A stretch of 37,738 bases of DNA from a virus: IMG/VR virus record IMGVR_UViG_3300022825_000007, positions 1 to 37,738 of that record; one strand, written 5' to 3'. The first letter of the stretch is position 1, and each line of letters begins with the position of its first letter. The position numbers and the translations under genes were made by a program. The notes under the pieces were generated by a model. The model had not been told where the DNA came from, did no database searches, and saw nothing but the letters and a program-made list of their open reading frames with translations. Of this stretch, positions 14,673 through 22,012 are shown in pieces.

Positions 14673-15842
14673 ATGCCTGCTGCAACTGTTATTGATGATG
14701 AATTGGATCAGGAAGACGTACCGGAATTCGTTTCGGATATGGATTCGATCCAGTCTGACATGATGTCTCATGCACCGGATCTGGTACTTCCATCGGGGCG
14801 TTTATGCCAGCGTGATGAATCAGCGATCTACCAGGCATCCGATGCCGGGGCGATGTCTGCGGACTTTGTGATCGTGACCCGTCCGAAAGAGCAGAACCGC
14901 CACGGGAACATGCTGCAGTTGATTCCCAACAAATTTGGTAAGGGCATTGTCACGCAGTATTACGAACAGAACCCAGTCGTGCTTTATGATCACGGCCTGT
15001 CTGGTGAGACTCTGCCGATTGGAACCAGTCGTAATCCAAGCGGAAAGCTGGCACTGAAAGCCTCAGCCAAAAAAGTTGTGGCCACCGTCTACTTCAGCAA
15101 GCTGCCCCATGCAGAACCTTATTTTGCCGCTGTGGATGAAGGAATTCTGCGAATGGCATCCATCGGGTTCAACGTCTTAAAGGCCATGATGAACAAGGCC
15201 ATGAAGGCTGAGCAACTGGCAGAAGGCGTTGAGCACTGGAGCGGCTGGCGCGGGTATGACTTCGTTGAAACCGAGATGCTGGAATGGTCAATCACGCCAA
15301 TCGGTGCAGATCGTGGTTCACTTCGCCAGGCTCTGGAACGCGGGAAGATCCACGATGTCAAGATGCCGCTGCACATGATTCAATCGTTCCAGCAGGCAGC
15401 AGGAGACAAGCCCGCATGGACTCCCGGAATGGACTTCATGCAGCTATCGATCGCCGGTGGCATGATCGATATGAAAGGTTCTCACGAACAGATCAGCCAG
15501 TTTCTCAAGTCGGATTCGGCTGAGATTCTGCAAAAGATCGGTAAAGAATTTTCAACCCAAACACAAAAACCAAAAGAAAATGTTGACACGGTTCGGTCAG
15601 AAGTTATCAAACCAGCAGAAACACAGTCCGAGAAGACTGAAGAACCACAGTTAATTCCGGTTGAAGATCTGGGAAACAGCGTGGTTCAGCAGTTGAATCA
15701 GTCAAAGAAACAGCAGCAGCAGGTTGTTGATTCACTCACACAATCGGTTATGCAATCAGTCAGTGAGATTCTGAAGCCGGTGCGTGAAGGTCAGCAGCAG
15801 TTGCAAAGTCAGCTAAAGACGATGACAGGTAAACTCGATTGA
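14673..15842 (+). CDS. Prohead (capsid maturation) protease fused to a scaffold-like tail
   Basis: A 389-residue protein. The N-terminal 215 residues fit the HK97/U35 prohead protease: NPVVLYDHGLSGETLPIG with His107, GILRMASIGFNVL with nucleophile Ser163, and FVETEMLEWSITPIGADRGS as the closing motif. The remainder is polar and helical with Gln-rich coiled-coil segments (SKKQQQQVVDSLTQSVMQ; VREGQQQLQSQLKTM), which suits an internal scaffolding domain that is degraded on maturation. Protease plus scaffold fusion before the capsid gene is a known arrangement. The start follows ATGGAGT-type Shine-Dalgarno sequence. Confidence 0.88.
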   Translation: MPAATVIDDELDQEDVPEFVSDMDSIQSDMMSHAPDLVLPSGRLCQRDESAIYQASDAGAMSADFVIVTRPKEQNRHGNMLQLIPNKFGKGIVTQYYEQNPVVLYDHGLSGETLPIGTSRNPSGKLALKASAKKVVATVYFSKLPHAEPYFAAVDEGILRMASIGFNVLKAMMNKAMKAEQLAEGVEHWSGWRGYDFVETEMLEWSITPIGADRGSLRQALERGKIHDVKMPLHMIQSFQQAAGDKPAWTPGMDFMQLSIAGGMIDMKGSHEQISQFLKSDSAEILQKIGKEFSTQTQKPKENVDTVRSEVIKPAETQSEKTEEPQLIPVEDLGNSVVQQLNQSKKQQQQVVDSLTQSVMQSVSEILKPVREGQQQLQSQLKTMTGKLD

Positions 15843-16012
15843 ATCAGCAACAACACAAGCAGGCGCGTGAAGAGCTTACCAAGGCATTCACAGATCTGCT
15901 GGATCAGGCAGAACAAAAACCATTCTGCACGATCCAACTGGAAGTCAAAGTCAAAGATGGAAAGTTTTTCCATTACGACGCTCAGTTTAAAGAGTCGCAC
16001 AAAATTACATAA
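15839..16012 (+). CDS. Small protein of unknown function, TTG start
   Basis: A 57-residue frame opening with TTG that overlaps the protease stop as TTGA, the same coupling geometry as the ATGA overlaps elsewhere here. The sequence is protein-like: a charged helix (NQQQHKQAREELTKAFTDLL) and a beta-rich end (TIQLEVKVKDGKFFHYDAQF). Only a weak ACAGG lies upstream, so expression would depend on coupling. It ends 1 nt before the tRNA gene. The function is unknown; a small scaffold or capsid accessory protein is possible. Confidence 0.55.
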   Translation: MNQQQHKQAREELTKAFTDLLDQAEQKPFCTIQLEVKVKDGKFFHYDAQFKESHKIT

Positions 16013-16087
16013 CGCCGGTTAGGGAAGTTCGGCCATCCCGCTTGACTCATAATCAAGAGACCGCTGGTTCAAATCCAGCACCGGCCA
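16013..16087 (+). tRNA. tRNA with CAU anticodon (Met or Ile2 type)
   Basis: The segment folds as a full cloverleaf. Acceptor strands CGCCGGT and ACCGGCC pair at six of seven positions with a C1-C72 mismatch and discriminator A73. The D arm GGGA/TCCC holds U8, A9, A14 and a GG pair in the loop. The anticodon arm CTTGA/TCAAG has loop CTCATAA (anticodon CAT at 16048-16050). A 5-nt variable loop and T arm GCTGG/CCAGC with loop TTCAAAT complete it. No CCA is encoded after the discriminator. Anticodon loop and T arm resemble bacterial Ile2(CAU) and elongator Met tRNAs, so identity depends on TilS-type lysidine modification. Confidence 0.88.
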
Positions 16088-16118
16088 TTTAACTCATTTT
16101 CGGGTATTGGAAGAACCA

Positions 16119-16157
16119 AACCTCGTGTCACATTCATTTGTGGTGCGAGGTTTTTTT
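16119..16157 (+). terminator. Rho-independent terminator after the tRNA
   Basis: AACCTCG and CGAGGTT form a perfect 7-bp stem; CACA and TGTG add an inner stem, and seven T residues follow (16151-16157). It lies 23 nt before the capsid start, so it separates or attenuates head transcription at this point. Confidence 0.85.
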
Positions 16158-16180
16158 ATTGCACTTACGGGAGTTTGATC

Positions 16181-17770
16181 ATGAACTGGTATCAACGTTT
16201 AATGTTGGGTGTTTGCATTCTGATGGATGAAGCCTCAGACGGAACAGAGGGTACGGGCGGTGGTACTGCGGTTGTCGATCCTCCCAAGGGTGGCACGCAG
16301 ACTCAGACAAAACCGCCAGCGAATACTGGATTCACCCCTGATCAATTACAGGCGGTGACCCAGACGATTACGCAAGCGGTTCAGGGGGAAGTTAAGACCA
16401 TCGCAGACGCTCAGGAAAAGCTGCGAACTGACTTCGGACAGGCTGCCCAGCCACGCGGTAACGGCTCCCAGATGTTCGGTGCCCCCGGCATTCGAACTGG
16501 TGAAGACCCGATGTCAAGTCGTGGATTCCAGACAGCCCGCGCCATGATGATGGTCAAGGGCGAACTGGAACCGGAAAACTGCAAGGTGGAAACCGACCTC
16601 AGTCAGAAGCTTGCTGACTTCTACACCAAGCAGGGTTTTGCACGAGCATCACAGAACTCGATTTTCATTCCGATGGCGTCGTCCGAGATTGCCATGAATG
16701 ACACCAATCTGGCTAACGAGGTCCGGCAGTGCATGGCCGCTGGCGTGCAAGGTGCTGATTTGGGAATGGCCTCTCACATGGCTCAACAGATGGGCTACGA
16801 GCAGGGGCGAGTTAATCAGACCCTGAGTGTGTACGATGACACTGGTGGTGGTATTTGGACCCGTCCTGATCTCGCTACTGAGTTCCTGCCTATGATTCGC
16901 AACATGGAAGTCATGAGCCGATTGGGAGCACGCACGTTAACCCTGCCTCCTAACGGGGCGTTTAACATGGGGTCCCAGACCAGCTCCACTGTCGGCTACT
17001 GGGTGGGCGAAAAAGGCACGATCACAGGATCTACCTTTGGAACCGGCCTCAAGTCGATGCGTGCCAAGAAATGTGCTGCAATGGTCACCTATCCGAATGA
17101 GTTCGTGCGGTTCGCTTCGGCGTCCGTTGAAGCATTTATTCGTGCTGACGTGGCTCAAACTTTGGCCCTGTTGGTCGATGATGCTGCACTGGCTGGTGTG
17201 GGATCGGATATCAAGCCGAAGGGTATCATCAATTACGATATCCAAGACCATACTGCGGGATCGGTCGCAACGGACGGTAATACGTTCGAGCCGGAAGATC
17301 CGGGTTTGATGTTGGCGAAACTGGAAGATTCCAACTTTGACATTGACCGCCTTGGACCGAAGTGGCTCATGCGTGGAACAATGTGGCGTAACCTGCTCAA
17401 TCGTCGTGCTGGCTCTGGCTATGCTGCTGATGATGGTAAGGGTGAATGGTTGTTCCAGGCGAATCGTGACGACATCGCCAAAGGTGCTCCATCAATGCTG
17501 GATGGTCATCAGGTCGTTCGTTCGTCTCAGGTTTCCAACACCCGCGCTAAGGGTTCTGGAACTGACCTGACCTACATTCTGCTGGGGATCTGGCAGAACC
17601 TGATCATCGGTCGGCATGGGGTTCTCGAGGTCGCAACAGCCGACCAGAACAGTACAAACTTTGAAACAGATCAGCGTTCCATTCGCTTCATTCAGCATGT
17701 GGACACGTTGGTTACTTACCCTGATTCTTTTGTGATGTGCGACAGCATCGATATGGATCTGCCTGCTTAG
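16181..17770 (+). CDS. Major capsid protein, HK97 fold
   Basis: A 529-residue protein. ATG 16181 follows CGGGAG at 7 nt. The N-terminal 100 residues are low-complexity and helical (GGGTAVVDPPKGGTQTQTKP; QEKLRTDFGQAAQPRG), like the delta or scaffold region removed in HK97. The core has family-typical segments: TRPDLATEFLPMIRNMEVMS, a GYWVGEKGTITGSTF loop, VEAFIRADVAQTLALLVDDA, LAGVGSDIKPKGIINY, KWLMRGTMWRNLLNRR and a final LVTYPDSFVMCDSID. It forms the icosahedral head after cleavage by the upstream protease. Order protease then capsid supports the call. Confidence 0.92.
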   Translation: MNWYQRLMLGVCILMDEASDGTEGTGGGTAVVDPPKGGTQTQTKPPANTGFTPDQLQAVTQTITQAVQGEVKTIADAQEKLRTDFGQAAQPRGNGSQMFGAPGIRTGEDPMSSRGFQTARAMMMVKGELEPENCKVETDLSQKLADFYTKQGFARASQNSIFIPMASSEIAMNDTNLANEVRQCMAAGVQGADLGMASHMAQQMGYEQGRVNQTLSVYDDTGGGIWTRPDLATEFLPMIRNMEVMSRLGARTLTLPPNGAFNMGSQTSSTVGYWVGEKGTITGSTFGTGLKSMRAKKCAAMVTYPNEFVRFASASVEAFIRADVAQTLALLVDDAALAGVGSDIKPKGIINYDIQDHTAGSVATDGNTFEPEDPGLMLAKLEDSNFDIDRLGPKWLMRGTMWRNLLNRRAGSGYAADDGKGEWLFQANRDDIAKGAPSMLDGHQVVRSSQVSNTRAKGSGTDLTYILLGIWQNLIIGRHGVLEVATADQNSTNFETDQRSIRFIQHVDTLVTYPDSFVMCDSIDMDLPA

Positions 17771-17780
17771 TCCGCTGTGT

Positions 17781-17819
17781 GCTGAGTGTGAGTTCGAGGC
17801 CCCTCTGCTTGCACTCAGC
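17781..17819 (+). terminator. Hairpin after the capsid gene
   Basis: GCTGAGTG and CACTCAGC form a perfect 8-bp stem with a 23-nt loop that holds an inner GAGG/CCTC pair. The T-rich stretch begins only about 15 nt later, so it is a weak terminator, or a 3' stabilising hairpin for the highly expressed capsid mRNA. Confidence 0.55.
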
Positions 17820-17866
17820 CCGGTGGCTTCCAATTGATATTTTATTTTAATTTGAGGAATAGAAAC

Positions 17867-18277
17867 ATGGCTCAATCAGCTTTAATGGATATGCTGTCCA
17901 ACGCTCTATACAAGCAGTCTGTTGTCCCCGAAACCTTGCTGGCTGGAACCACTGCCGCCAGCGGTCTGTCTGTCGATTGCGACAACATGATTGGATCGGT
18001 ACACGGTTTATTCTCATGCGGTGAAGCCACTGGGTCACCAGACTCTTTCACGGCAACTTGCACACTGGAAGAGTCCACTACTGGATCTGGAAGCTGGACA
18101 AGCATTGCGACTCAATCCGCATTGGTGCTTTCTGCGGATAGCACGGAAGGCGTCATTCGCGGTGTGCGTACAAAGCGTTATGTGCGAGCCGTCATGACTC
18201 CTGCATTCGTGAATGGATCGACTCCCAAGCTGCCTGCTACTGCTCAGGTCTGCGGTCAGAAACAGACCGTCAGCTAA
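17867..18277 (+). CDS. Small structural protein, probable head decoration or capsid-associated
   Basis: A 136-residue protein; the ATG follows TGAGGAA. It is Ser/Thr/Gly-rich and beta-rich with several cysteines (DCDNMIGSVHGLFSCGEATG; TATCTLEESTTGSGSW) and a segment RTKRYVRAVMTPAFVNGSTP, then a QVCGQKQTV end. The YVRAVxTxAFVxGxxP pattern recurs in small phage proteins encoded just after the capsid gene. It sits alone between two hairpins, which suggests an abundant product with its own expression level. A decoration role is inferred from position; no fold is confirmed. Confidence 0.65.
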   Translation: MAQSALMDMLSNALYKQSVVPETLLAGTTAASGLSVDCDNMIGSVHGLFSCGEATGSPDSFTATCTLEESTTGSGSWTSIATQSALVLSADSTEGVIRGVRTKRYVRAVMTPAFVNGSTPKLPATAQVCGQKQTVS

Positions 18278-18305
18278 TCCGGGTTTCGGTTTTTAATAGA
18301 TTTTG

Positions 18306-18336
18306 AGCCCGTGGCACATGCTGCGGGCTTATTTTT
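18306..18336 (+). terminator. Rho-independent terminator
   Basis: AGCCCG and CGGGCT form the base of a hairpin whose stem extends inward through two G-U pairs and GC, closing near CA; TTATTTTT follows. It ends the capsid and decoration transcript 14 nt before the connector gene. Confidence 0.75.
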
Positions 18337-18350
18337 GTAAGGCTAACCCA

Positions 18351-18959
18351 ATGGCTCTGACGACTCTGGTAAAAGTGAAGCTACATCTGGGCATCTCTGG
18401 AACTGCTCAGGACGATCTACTGAATCAGTTGATCACTGAAGTGGATTCCGTCATCCAGCACTACACAGGCCGCAAGAGCTTTGAGTCCGCATCACGAACC
18501 GAATACCTGGATGGCAACGGCAAGGACGAACTGTTCCTTGCCCATCGGCCTATAACCAGCGTGACGGGCGTGTGGGTGGATGCTGACGGGTATTTCGGAA
18601 AGGGTACTGATGCTTTCCCGTCTGAATCAGAATGGACCGAAGGGACCGAGTTCGTCCCCGAGTCTGAAGAGGCGAACGAAACGAACGCGTCGATGCTGAT
18701 TGCCCTGAATCGCGTCTGGACTGAAGGTCGCGGAAATATCAAGGTCACTTACACGGCAGGTTATGAGACCATCCCGGCTGATCTGGAACTGGCAGCCAAT
18801 ACGTTAATTGCCTTGACTCGCAAAGGTCGCAAGGAAGGCGGGCCGCTCGCTAGTGAAAAGCTGGATCAATACTCATACACGCTGCTGACCAATACGAATT
18901 CCAATCTGTACCCGGAAGCCGGCACCGTCCGCTCTATCCTTGCAAGGTATAACCAATGA
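18351..18959 (+). CDS. Head-tail connector protein (HK97 gp6-like)
   Basis: A 202-residue protein. ATG 18351 follows TAAGG. It opens with TLVKVKLHLGISGTAQDDLL, LNQLITEVDSVIQHYTGRK, the standard head-tail connector pattern (short helices that bind DNA-exit side of the portal), has a PITSVTGVWV strand, an insertion rich in Glu, and KVTYTAGYETIPADLELAAN near the end, matching the Y.AGY...P.dL..A motif of this family. It is longer than minimal gp6-like proteins (about 110 residues) because of the acidic insertion. It begins the connector block with ATGA overlap to the next gene. Confidence 0.85.
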   Translation: MALTTLVKVKLHLGISGTAQDDLLNQLITEVDSVIQHYTGRKSFESASRTEYLDGNGKDELFLAHRPITSVTGVWVDADGYFGKGTDAFPSESEWTEGTEFVPESEEANETNASMLIALNRVWTEGRGNIKVTYTAGYETIPADLELAANTLIALTRKGRKEGGPLASEKLDQYSYTLLTNTNSNLYPEAGTVRSILARYNQ

Positions 18960-19318
18960 GCTTCGAAGACCTGCTGGAACATGAATGCACGATCAAGCTA
19001 TCGACAGTCACCGACTCCTTTGGAGTTGAGACCAAAGGCTGGGCTAATTCTTCAACCGGCAATCTGTGTGCAATCCAGGAGCGGTCGGGCAAAATCGAAT
19101 CCACCAAAGTCGGACAGTTCCAAGAATATACCGCAGTTGGTTACTTTCTGCCGGATGCCAACCTGAAGCCTCGGGGCGGTGACGACCAGTTTGATCTGAT
19201 TGTCTTGACGGCCCCTACTGCGATGTCTGGTTTTACGTACCAGGTGATTCACGTCAGTGATGCCTCTGGGCGTGGGCATCACCTCAAAGCCTACCTGAAG
19301 CGGGTGCCGTCGTCATGA
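18956..19318 (+). CDS. Head closure protein / head-tail adaptor
   Basis: A 120-residue beta-rich protein coupled to the connector by ATGA. LLEHECTIKLSTVTDSFGVE at the start, an RSGKIESTKVGQFQEYTAVG middle and a QVIHVSDASGRGHHLKAYLK end match the layout of SPP1 gp16-like adaptors (a beta barrel with a plug loop that closes the head until the tail binds). Size and position are as expected. Specific residues of the plug cannot be identified from sequence. Confidence 0.8.
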   Translation: MSFEDLLEHECTIKLSTVTDSFGVETKGWANSSTGNLCAIQERSGKIESTKVGQFQEYTAVGYFLPDANLKPRGGDDQFDLIVLTAPTAMSGFTYQVIHVSDASGRGHHLKAYLKRVPSS

Positions 19319-19887
19319 TTACGTTAGGCCGCGAATTTGAACTGGATCTGAGAGAACTGGAAACCCTGCTCTATCGCTGGAGCAACGAGGCTGAAAAGGA
19401 ACTCAAGCAGGCACTGCGAAAGATCGGGGCACGCACGCAGGCAGAGGCCGTCCAGCGGGTGCCTGTTGAAACCAGCAATCTGAAACAGCGGATTCTCTGG
19501 AATCTCTATCAGCAGGCAGGCGAGTGGTTTGTTGAGATCGGGACCAACGTGATTGATTATCCTGAGTTTCTGGAGTTTGGTACGGAATACATTGCCAGCG
19601 GGCGGGTGAAGCAGTTGGGCGATAATCCGCTACTGACTGACCAACAGGCGGTGCATAACTGGCCAGCCAAGTCGGGCAATGCGACTGAGAAAACATCCGC
19701 TCGGATTGATACGGGCGGTGGTGCAAAAGGCCGATTACGCAATGCCAAAGGCCAGTTTCTCCGCGCACGGCCACAGGAACAGATGCCGTGGTTACGCCCT
19801 GCGTTTAACAAGAATCGAGCATGGGCGATTGCCTTGCTTGATCAGGCTTTAGCTCCTCCCCGTTCTTCGCAAAGGAACATCGCATGA
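19315..19887 (+). CDS. HK97 gp10-like neck / tail completion protein
   Basis: A 190-residue protein coupled by ATGA. Typical features are a long first helix with basic residues (ELKQALRKIGARTQAEAVQR), VPVETSNLKQRILWNL, the VEIGTNVIDYPEFLEFGTEY block (gp10 proteins have YxxFLEFGT) and an RPQEQMPWLRPAFNKNR end (MPWLRPAF is the conserved PFLxPA motif). It sits between closure and terminator proteins in the siphophage order. A polar insertion (TEKTSARIDTGGGAKGRLRN) lies before the last motif. Confidence 0.85.
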   Translation: MITLGREFELDLRELETLLYRWSNEAEKELKQALRKIGARTQAEAVQRVPVETSNLKQRILWNLYQQAGEWFVEIGTNVIDYPEFLEFGTEYIASGRVKQLGDNPLLTDQQAVHNWPAKSGNATEKTSARIDTGGGAKGRLRNAKGQFLRARPQEQMPWLRPAFNKNRAWAIALLDQALAPPRSSQRNIA

Positions 19888-20081
19888 CCCAGCAATTCGA
19901 GGACTATCTGGCAAACTCACTGACGAAAGGCTACGCGAATCACAGCCTGAAATACCGCGAGCAGAACGGCAGAATCGAATGTGAGATCGGTCCTGAAGGA
20001 GAAAAACCAGAATTAGTCTTTACATCGCTTGGGTGCGTGATACGAATTCGCACAGAGGATACATCAGATGAGCCTGGATGA
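19884..20081 (+). CDS. Small protein of unknown function in the neck block
   Basis: A 65-residue protein with ATGA overlap to the gene before and a 14-nt overlap with the gene after. It has a short helix (QQFEDYLANSLTKGYANHSL) and a beta-rich acidic C-terminus (RIECEIGPEGEKPELVFTSL). The overlaps on both sides and the lack of frame breaks support it as real. No family is recognised. It is inserted between two conserved neck genes, so a tail-joining accessory role is possible. Confidence 0.6.
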   Translation: MTQQFEDYLANSLTKGYANHSLKYREQNGRIECEIGPEGEKPELVFTSLGCVIRIRTEDTSDEPG

Positions 20082-20511
20082 ACCACAAAAAGCATTATGG
20101 ACGGCACTGAATGAAGACAGTGGCCTTGCTGCGTTGATCGGTGCAAACCGCGTCAAACGAGGCTGGCCGAATTCAACACCAGTGTTCCCGTTTGTTTCGC
20201 TCCAGTGGTTCAGTAATACGTCAGTACCAAATGCAACGTATGTGGGTCGCCGCAGGGTGAACTTGCAGATCAATATTTATTCGTTTGATCCGTATTTGAA
20301 TGAGCGTATTGAAGGGCGCCTGATCAACAATTATTCGATTCCACTAAAGGAGCCAGCGGGCATTGACTCAACGAACTATTGCATCACCGAGATGCACCAG
20401 AGCGATGATTCTTATCCGCTGGAATTCAAAATTGATGACGAAGATAACTTTATTCACCATCTGGCCAGTTCATGGAGACTGACCATAAAGCCTAAATCTG
20501 AAGGGGTTTAA
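20068..20511 (+). CDS. Tail completion/terminator protein (DUF3168-like)
   Basis: A 147-residue protein. QKALWTALNEDSGLAALIGA at the start, then VFPFVSLQWFSNTS, RRVNLQINIYSFDPYLNERI and a C-terminal HLASSWRLTIKPKSEG match the tail-completion type (hexameric ring on the tail's head-proximal end): early helix, then FPyV...., vxIxIxs.. strands. The start lies inside the previous gene. Position just upstream of the tube protein is standard. Divergent in the middle, so the family name is moderate. Confidence 0.75.
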   Translation: MSLDEPQKALWTALNEDSGLAALIGANRVKRGWPNSTPVFPFVSLQWFSNTSVPNATYVGRRRVNLQINIYSFDPYLNERIEGRLINNYSIPLKEPAGIDSTNYCITEMHQSDDSYPLEFKIDDEDNFIHHLASSWRLTIKPKSEGV

Positions 20512-20513
20512 TC

Positions 20514-21026
20514 ATGACAAGTGACGTAGACAATGTATTAGGCGGTCCTGGTTATGCGACTCTTGGCGCCACTGCGATTGGCCACACACAGGGCGGCATC
20601 TCAACAAAGTTCAGTCCTAAGACCAGGCCGGTTACCGTGGATCAATTTGGTTCGACGGCAATGAACTTGCGGCATACTGGCGATGAATGCCGGATGACAA
20701 TCCCATTTGCGGAATGGTCTGCTGCTACGCTCAAAGAAGTGTATGCGGCTGGTAATGATGAGACTGGTGGTTCTGGTGCGGCCTATATCGGCATCGGTCG
20801 CAGCGGTGGTTATATCTACACGCCGCAAGCTGCTGAGGTCATTCCGTTCCTGACTGCGGAAGCAGCCAAGAAAGTCTCGTTCAATCGTACCGTCTCGATC
20901 GGTGAATTTGAGATCCCGTTCAACAACGAGGCAGATCGTATCTTCAACGTCGAATTCGAATGTCTTGGCGATGAGTCTGCCGACGATGGCGAACTGATTG
21001 GCAAGATTCATTTTGCTGCTGCGTAA
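20514..21026 (+). CDS. Major tail tube protein
   Basis: A 170-residue protein 2 nt after the terminator gene. It is Gly/Ala/Thr-rich with beta segments (NVLGGPGYATLGATAIGHTQ; STKFSPKTRPVTVDQFGSTA; ECRMTIPFAEWSAATLKEVY) and ends FNVEFECLGDESADDGELIG-KIHF. The G...G..G.....G.TxGG..... opening and the RIFNVEFECLGD end are characteristic of siphophage tube proteins. Many hexamers stack to form the tail tube around the tape measure. The hairpin after it fits an abundant product. Confidence 0.82.
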   Translation: MTSDVDNVLGGPGYATLGATAIGHTQGGISTKFSPKTRPVTVDQFGSTAMNLRHTGDECRMTIPFAEWSAATLKEVYAAGNDETGGSGAAYIGIGRSGGYIYTPQAAEVIPFLTAEAAKKVSFNRTVSIGEFEIPFNNEADRIFNVEFECLGDESADDGELIGKIHFAAA

Positions 21027-21038
21027 TCACCGGGCGCC

Positions 21039-21085
21039 GGGGGCTGTTGTGGATTCCGACACCGCAGCGGCTCCCGCTCTTTTAT
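21039..21085 (+). terminator. Strong hairpin after the tail tube gene
   Basis: GGGGGCTGTTGTGG (21039-21052) can pair with CCGCAGCGGCTCCC (21062-21075) over 14 positions including G-U pairs, with a 9-nt loop, then GCTCTTTTATATTT. It is a likely partial terminator that lowers tape measure expression relative to tube protein. Confidence 0.7.
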
Positions 21086-21110
21086 ATTTCATTCGTAGGA
21101 ACTTTCAGAC

Positions 21111-21440
21111 ATGTACCCAGAAAAAGCACAAGAGCGAGCTGTGAACCTGGCAAAAGCAGTCAAGCACTTTGCCGATGGAAAGTGTGATTTCAATGCGGTT
21201 GATCGATCTTACAGAGCACTGCTGCGGTGCTGTGGTGGCAAGGTCGGCGATGATTCGCGACTCACCTACCGAGACCTGCAGGCAGTGGTCAAGTCGGGCA
21301 AAGACGTTGAACAGGCGGCTAAGGTCTTTGTGCAAGCGTTGGCTCACGAGTTCGAGGCCCTGCACGCTGAGCTTACAAATGCGACAACAAAACAGGCTGC
21401 CCCAGAAACAAAGAAACCGGAGAAACCCGACAGCAAGTAG
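21111..21440 (+). CDS. Small helical protein between tube and chaperone genes
   Basis: A 109-residue mostly helical protein (KAQERAVNLAKAVKHFADGK; QAVVKSGKDVEQAAKVFVQA) with a Lys/Pro/Glu tail (APETKKPEKPDSK). It has a CC pair at about residues 40-41. TAGGA precedes the ATG. It is not a recognised tail family. Position between tube and G-type chaperone could mean a tail assembly factor; no motif confirms it. The stop codon lies in the loop of the next hairpin. Confidence 0.55.
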   Translation: MYPEKAQERAVNLAKAVKHFADGKCDFNAVDRSYRALLRCCGGKVGDDSRLTYRDLQAVVKSGKDVEQAAKVFVQALAHEFEALHAELTNATTKQAAPETKKPEKPDSK

Positions 21441-21460
21441 GTTGTCGGATTTATTTATTT
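21427..21460 (+). terminator. Possible terminator overlapping the stop codon
   Basis: CCGACA and TGTCGG form a perfect 6-bp stem around a 10-nt loop that contains the TAG stop; ATTTATTTATTT follows. It could attenuate transcription before the tail chaperone genes. Confidence 0.5.
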
Positions 21461-21493
21461 AAAACCTCATTATTAAAAGCGGACTAAACAATT

Positions 21494-22012
21494 ATGAGTG
21501 AAACTATCAAAGTTCCATTAAGCAATGGAGCAGAACTTGAGATCGGTGAAATGAGCCTGCAAGGCTGGTTTTTGATCAAACGTGAAGTAATGTCTCTGCT
21601 GTCTGACGAAGCCTCTCAGGGCATCCTCAGTGTGATCCTGGGGGAAGTCCAAGGCAGTGATGATGTCAATCTGGATTACACCACATTAGCACCGGCTATC
21701 CCGCGTCTGATCGGTTTGTTTCTGCAAACGATTGATACGAACACGCTCTATCTGGCAGAAGAGTGCTGCGTGGAAGAGCCTGAAGTCTCGCTTGAAAAGA
21801 TGAAGCTGCGAGCCAGCGACGGACTGAAACTGCGAGAGGCCGTCATGGGTGCCAATGACTTCATGGAGTTTCTGAGGCTGGAAAAAAACTCACTTATCGC
21901 GGCGATCCCGAAGGAACACCGCGAGTCAATCGAAGGGATCTTTTCTCAGCTTGCTGGCACGTTCAATGGGAATCTGTCCTCGCCAGCGCCTACGGCTGGA
22001 CCCCCGGCGTAA
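21494..22012 (+). CDS. Tail assembly chaperone, G-type (zero-frame product)
   Basis: A 172-residue protein in the place of lambda gpG, between tube and tape measure. It begins SETIKVPLSNGAELEIGEMS, is alpha-helical and acidic, and ends in a Pro/Ser-rich tail (LSSPAPTAGPPA) before TAA. G-type chaperones wrap the tape measure during tail assembly. A -1 frameshift within the last third produces the longer GT form (next entries). The zero-frame TAA sits in the loop of a GC hairpin (22001-22020). Without that frameshift context the call would be weak. Confidence 0.8.
   Translation: MSETIKVPLSNGAELEIGEMSLQGWFLIKREVMSLLSDEASQGILSVILGEVQGSDDVNLDYTTLAPAIPRLIGLFLQTIDTNTLYLAEECCVEEPEVSLEKMKLRASDGLKLREAVMGANDFMEFLRLEKNSLIAAIPKEHRESIEGIFSQLAGTFNGNLSSPAPTAGPPA
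21883..21924 (+). promoter_or_regulatory. Programmed -1 ribosomal frameshift signal
   Basis: A AAA AAC (21883-21889) lies in the zero frame exactly as X XXY YYZ. After a 7-nt spacer, TCGCGG (21897-21902) and CCGCGA (21919-21924) form a 6-bp GC-rich stem with an inner TCC-CGAA-GGA. It is the only canonical heptamer in the interval where a shift is possible, between the -1 stop at 21855 and the zero-frame stop at 22010-22012. Confidence 0.75.

Noticed and set aside
16013-16087. Prophage integration at a host tRNA
   Set aside because: The tRNA lies between two head genes with phage genes on both sides, so it is carried by the phage and is not a boundary.
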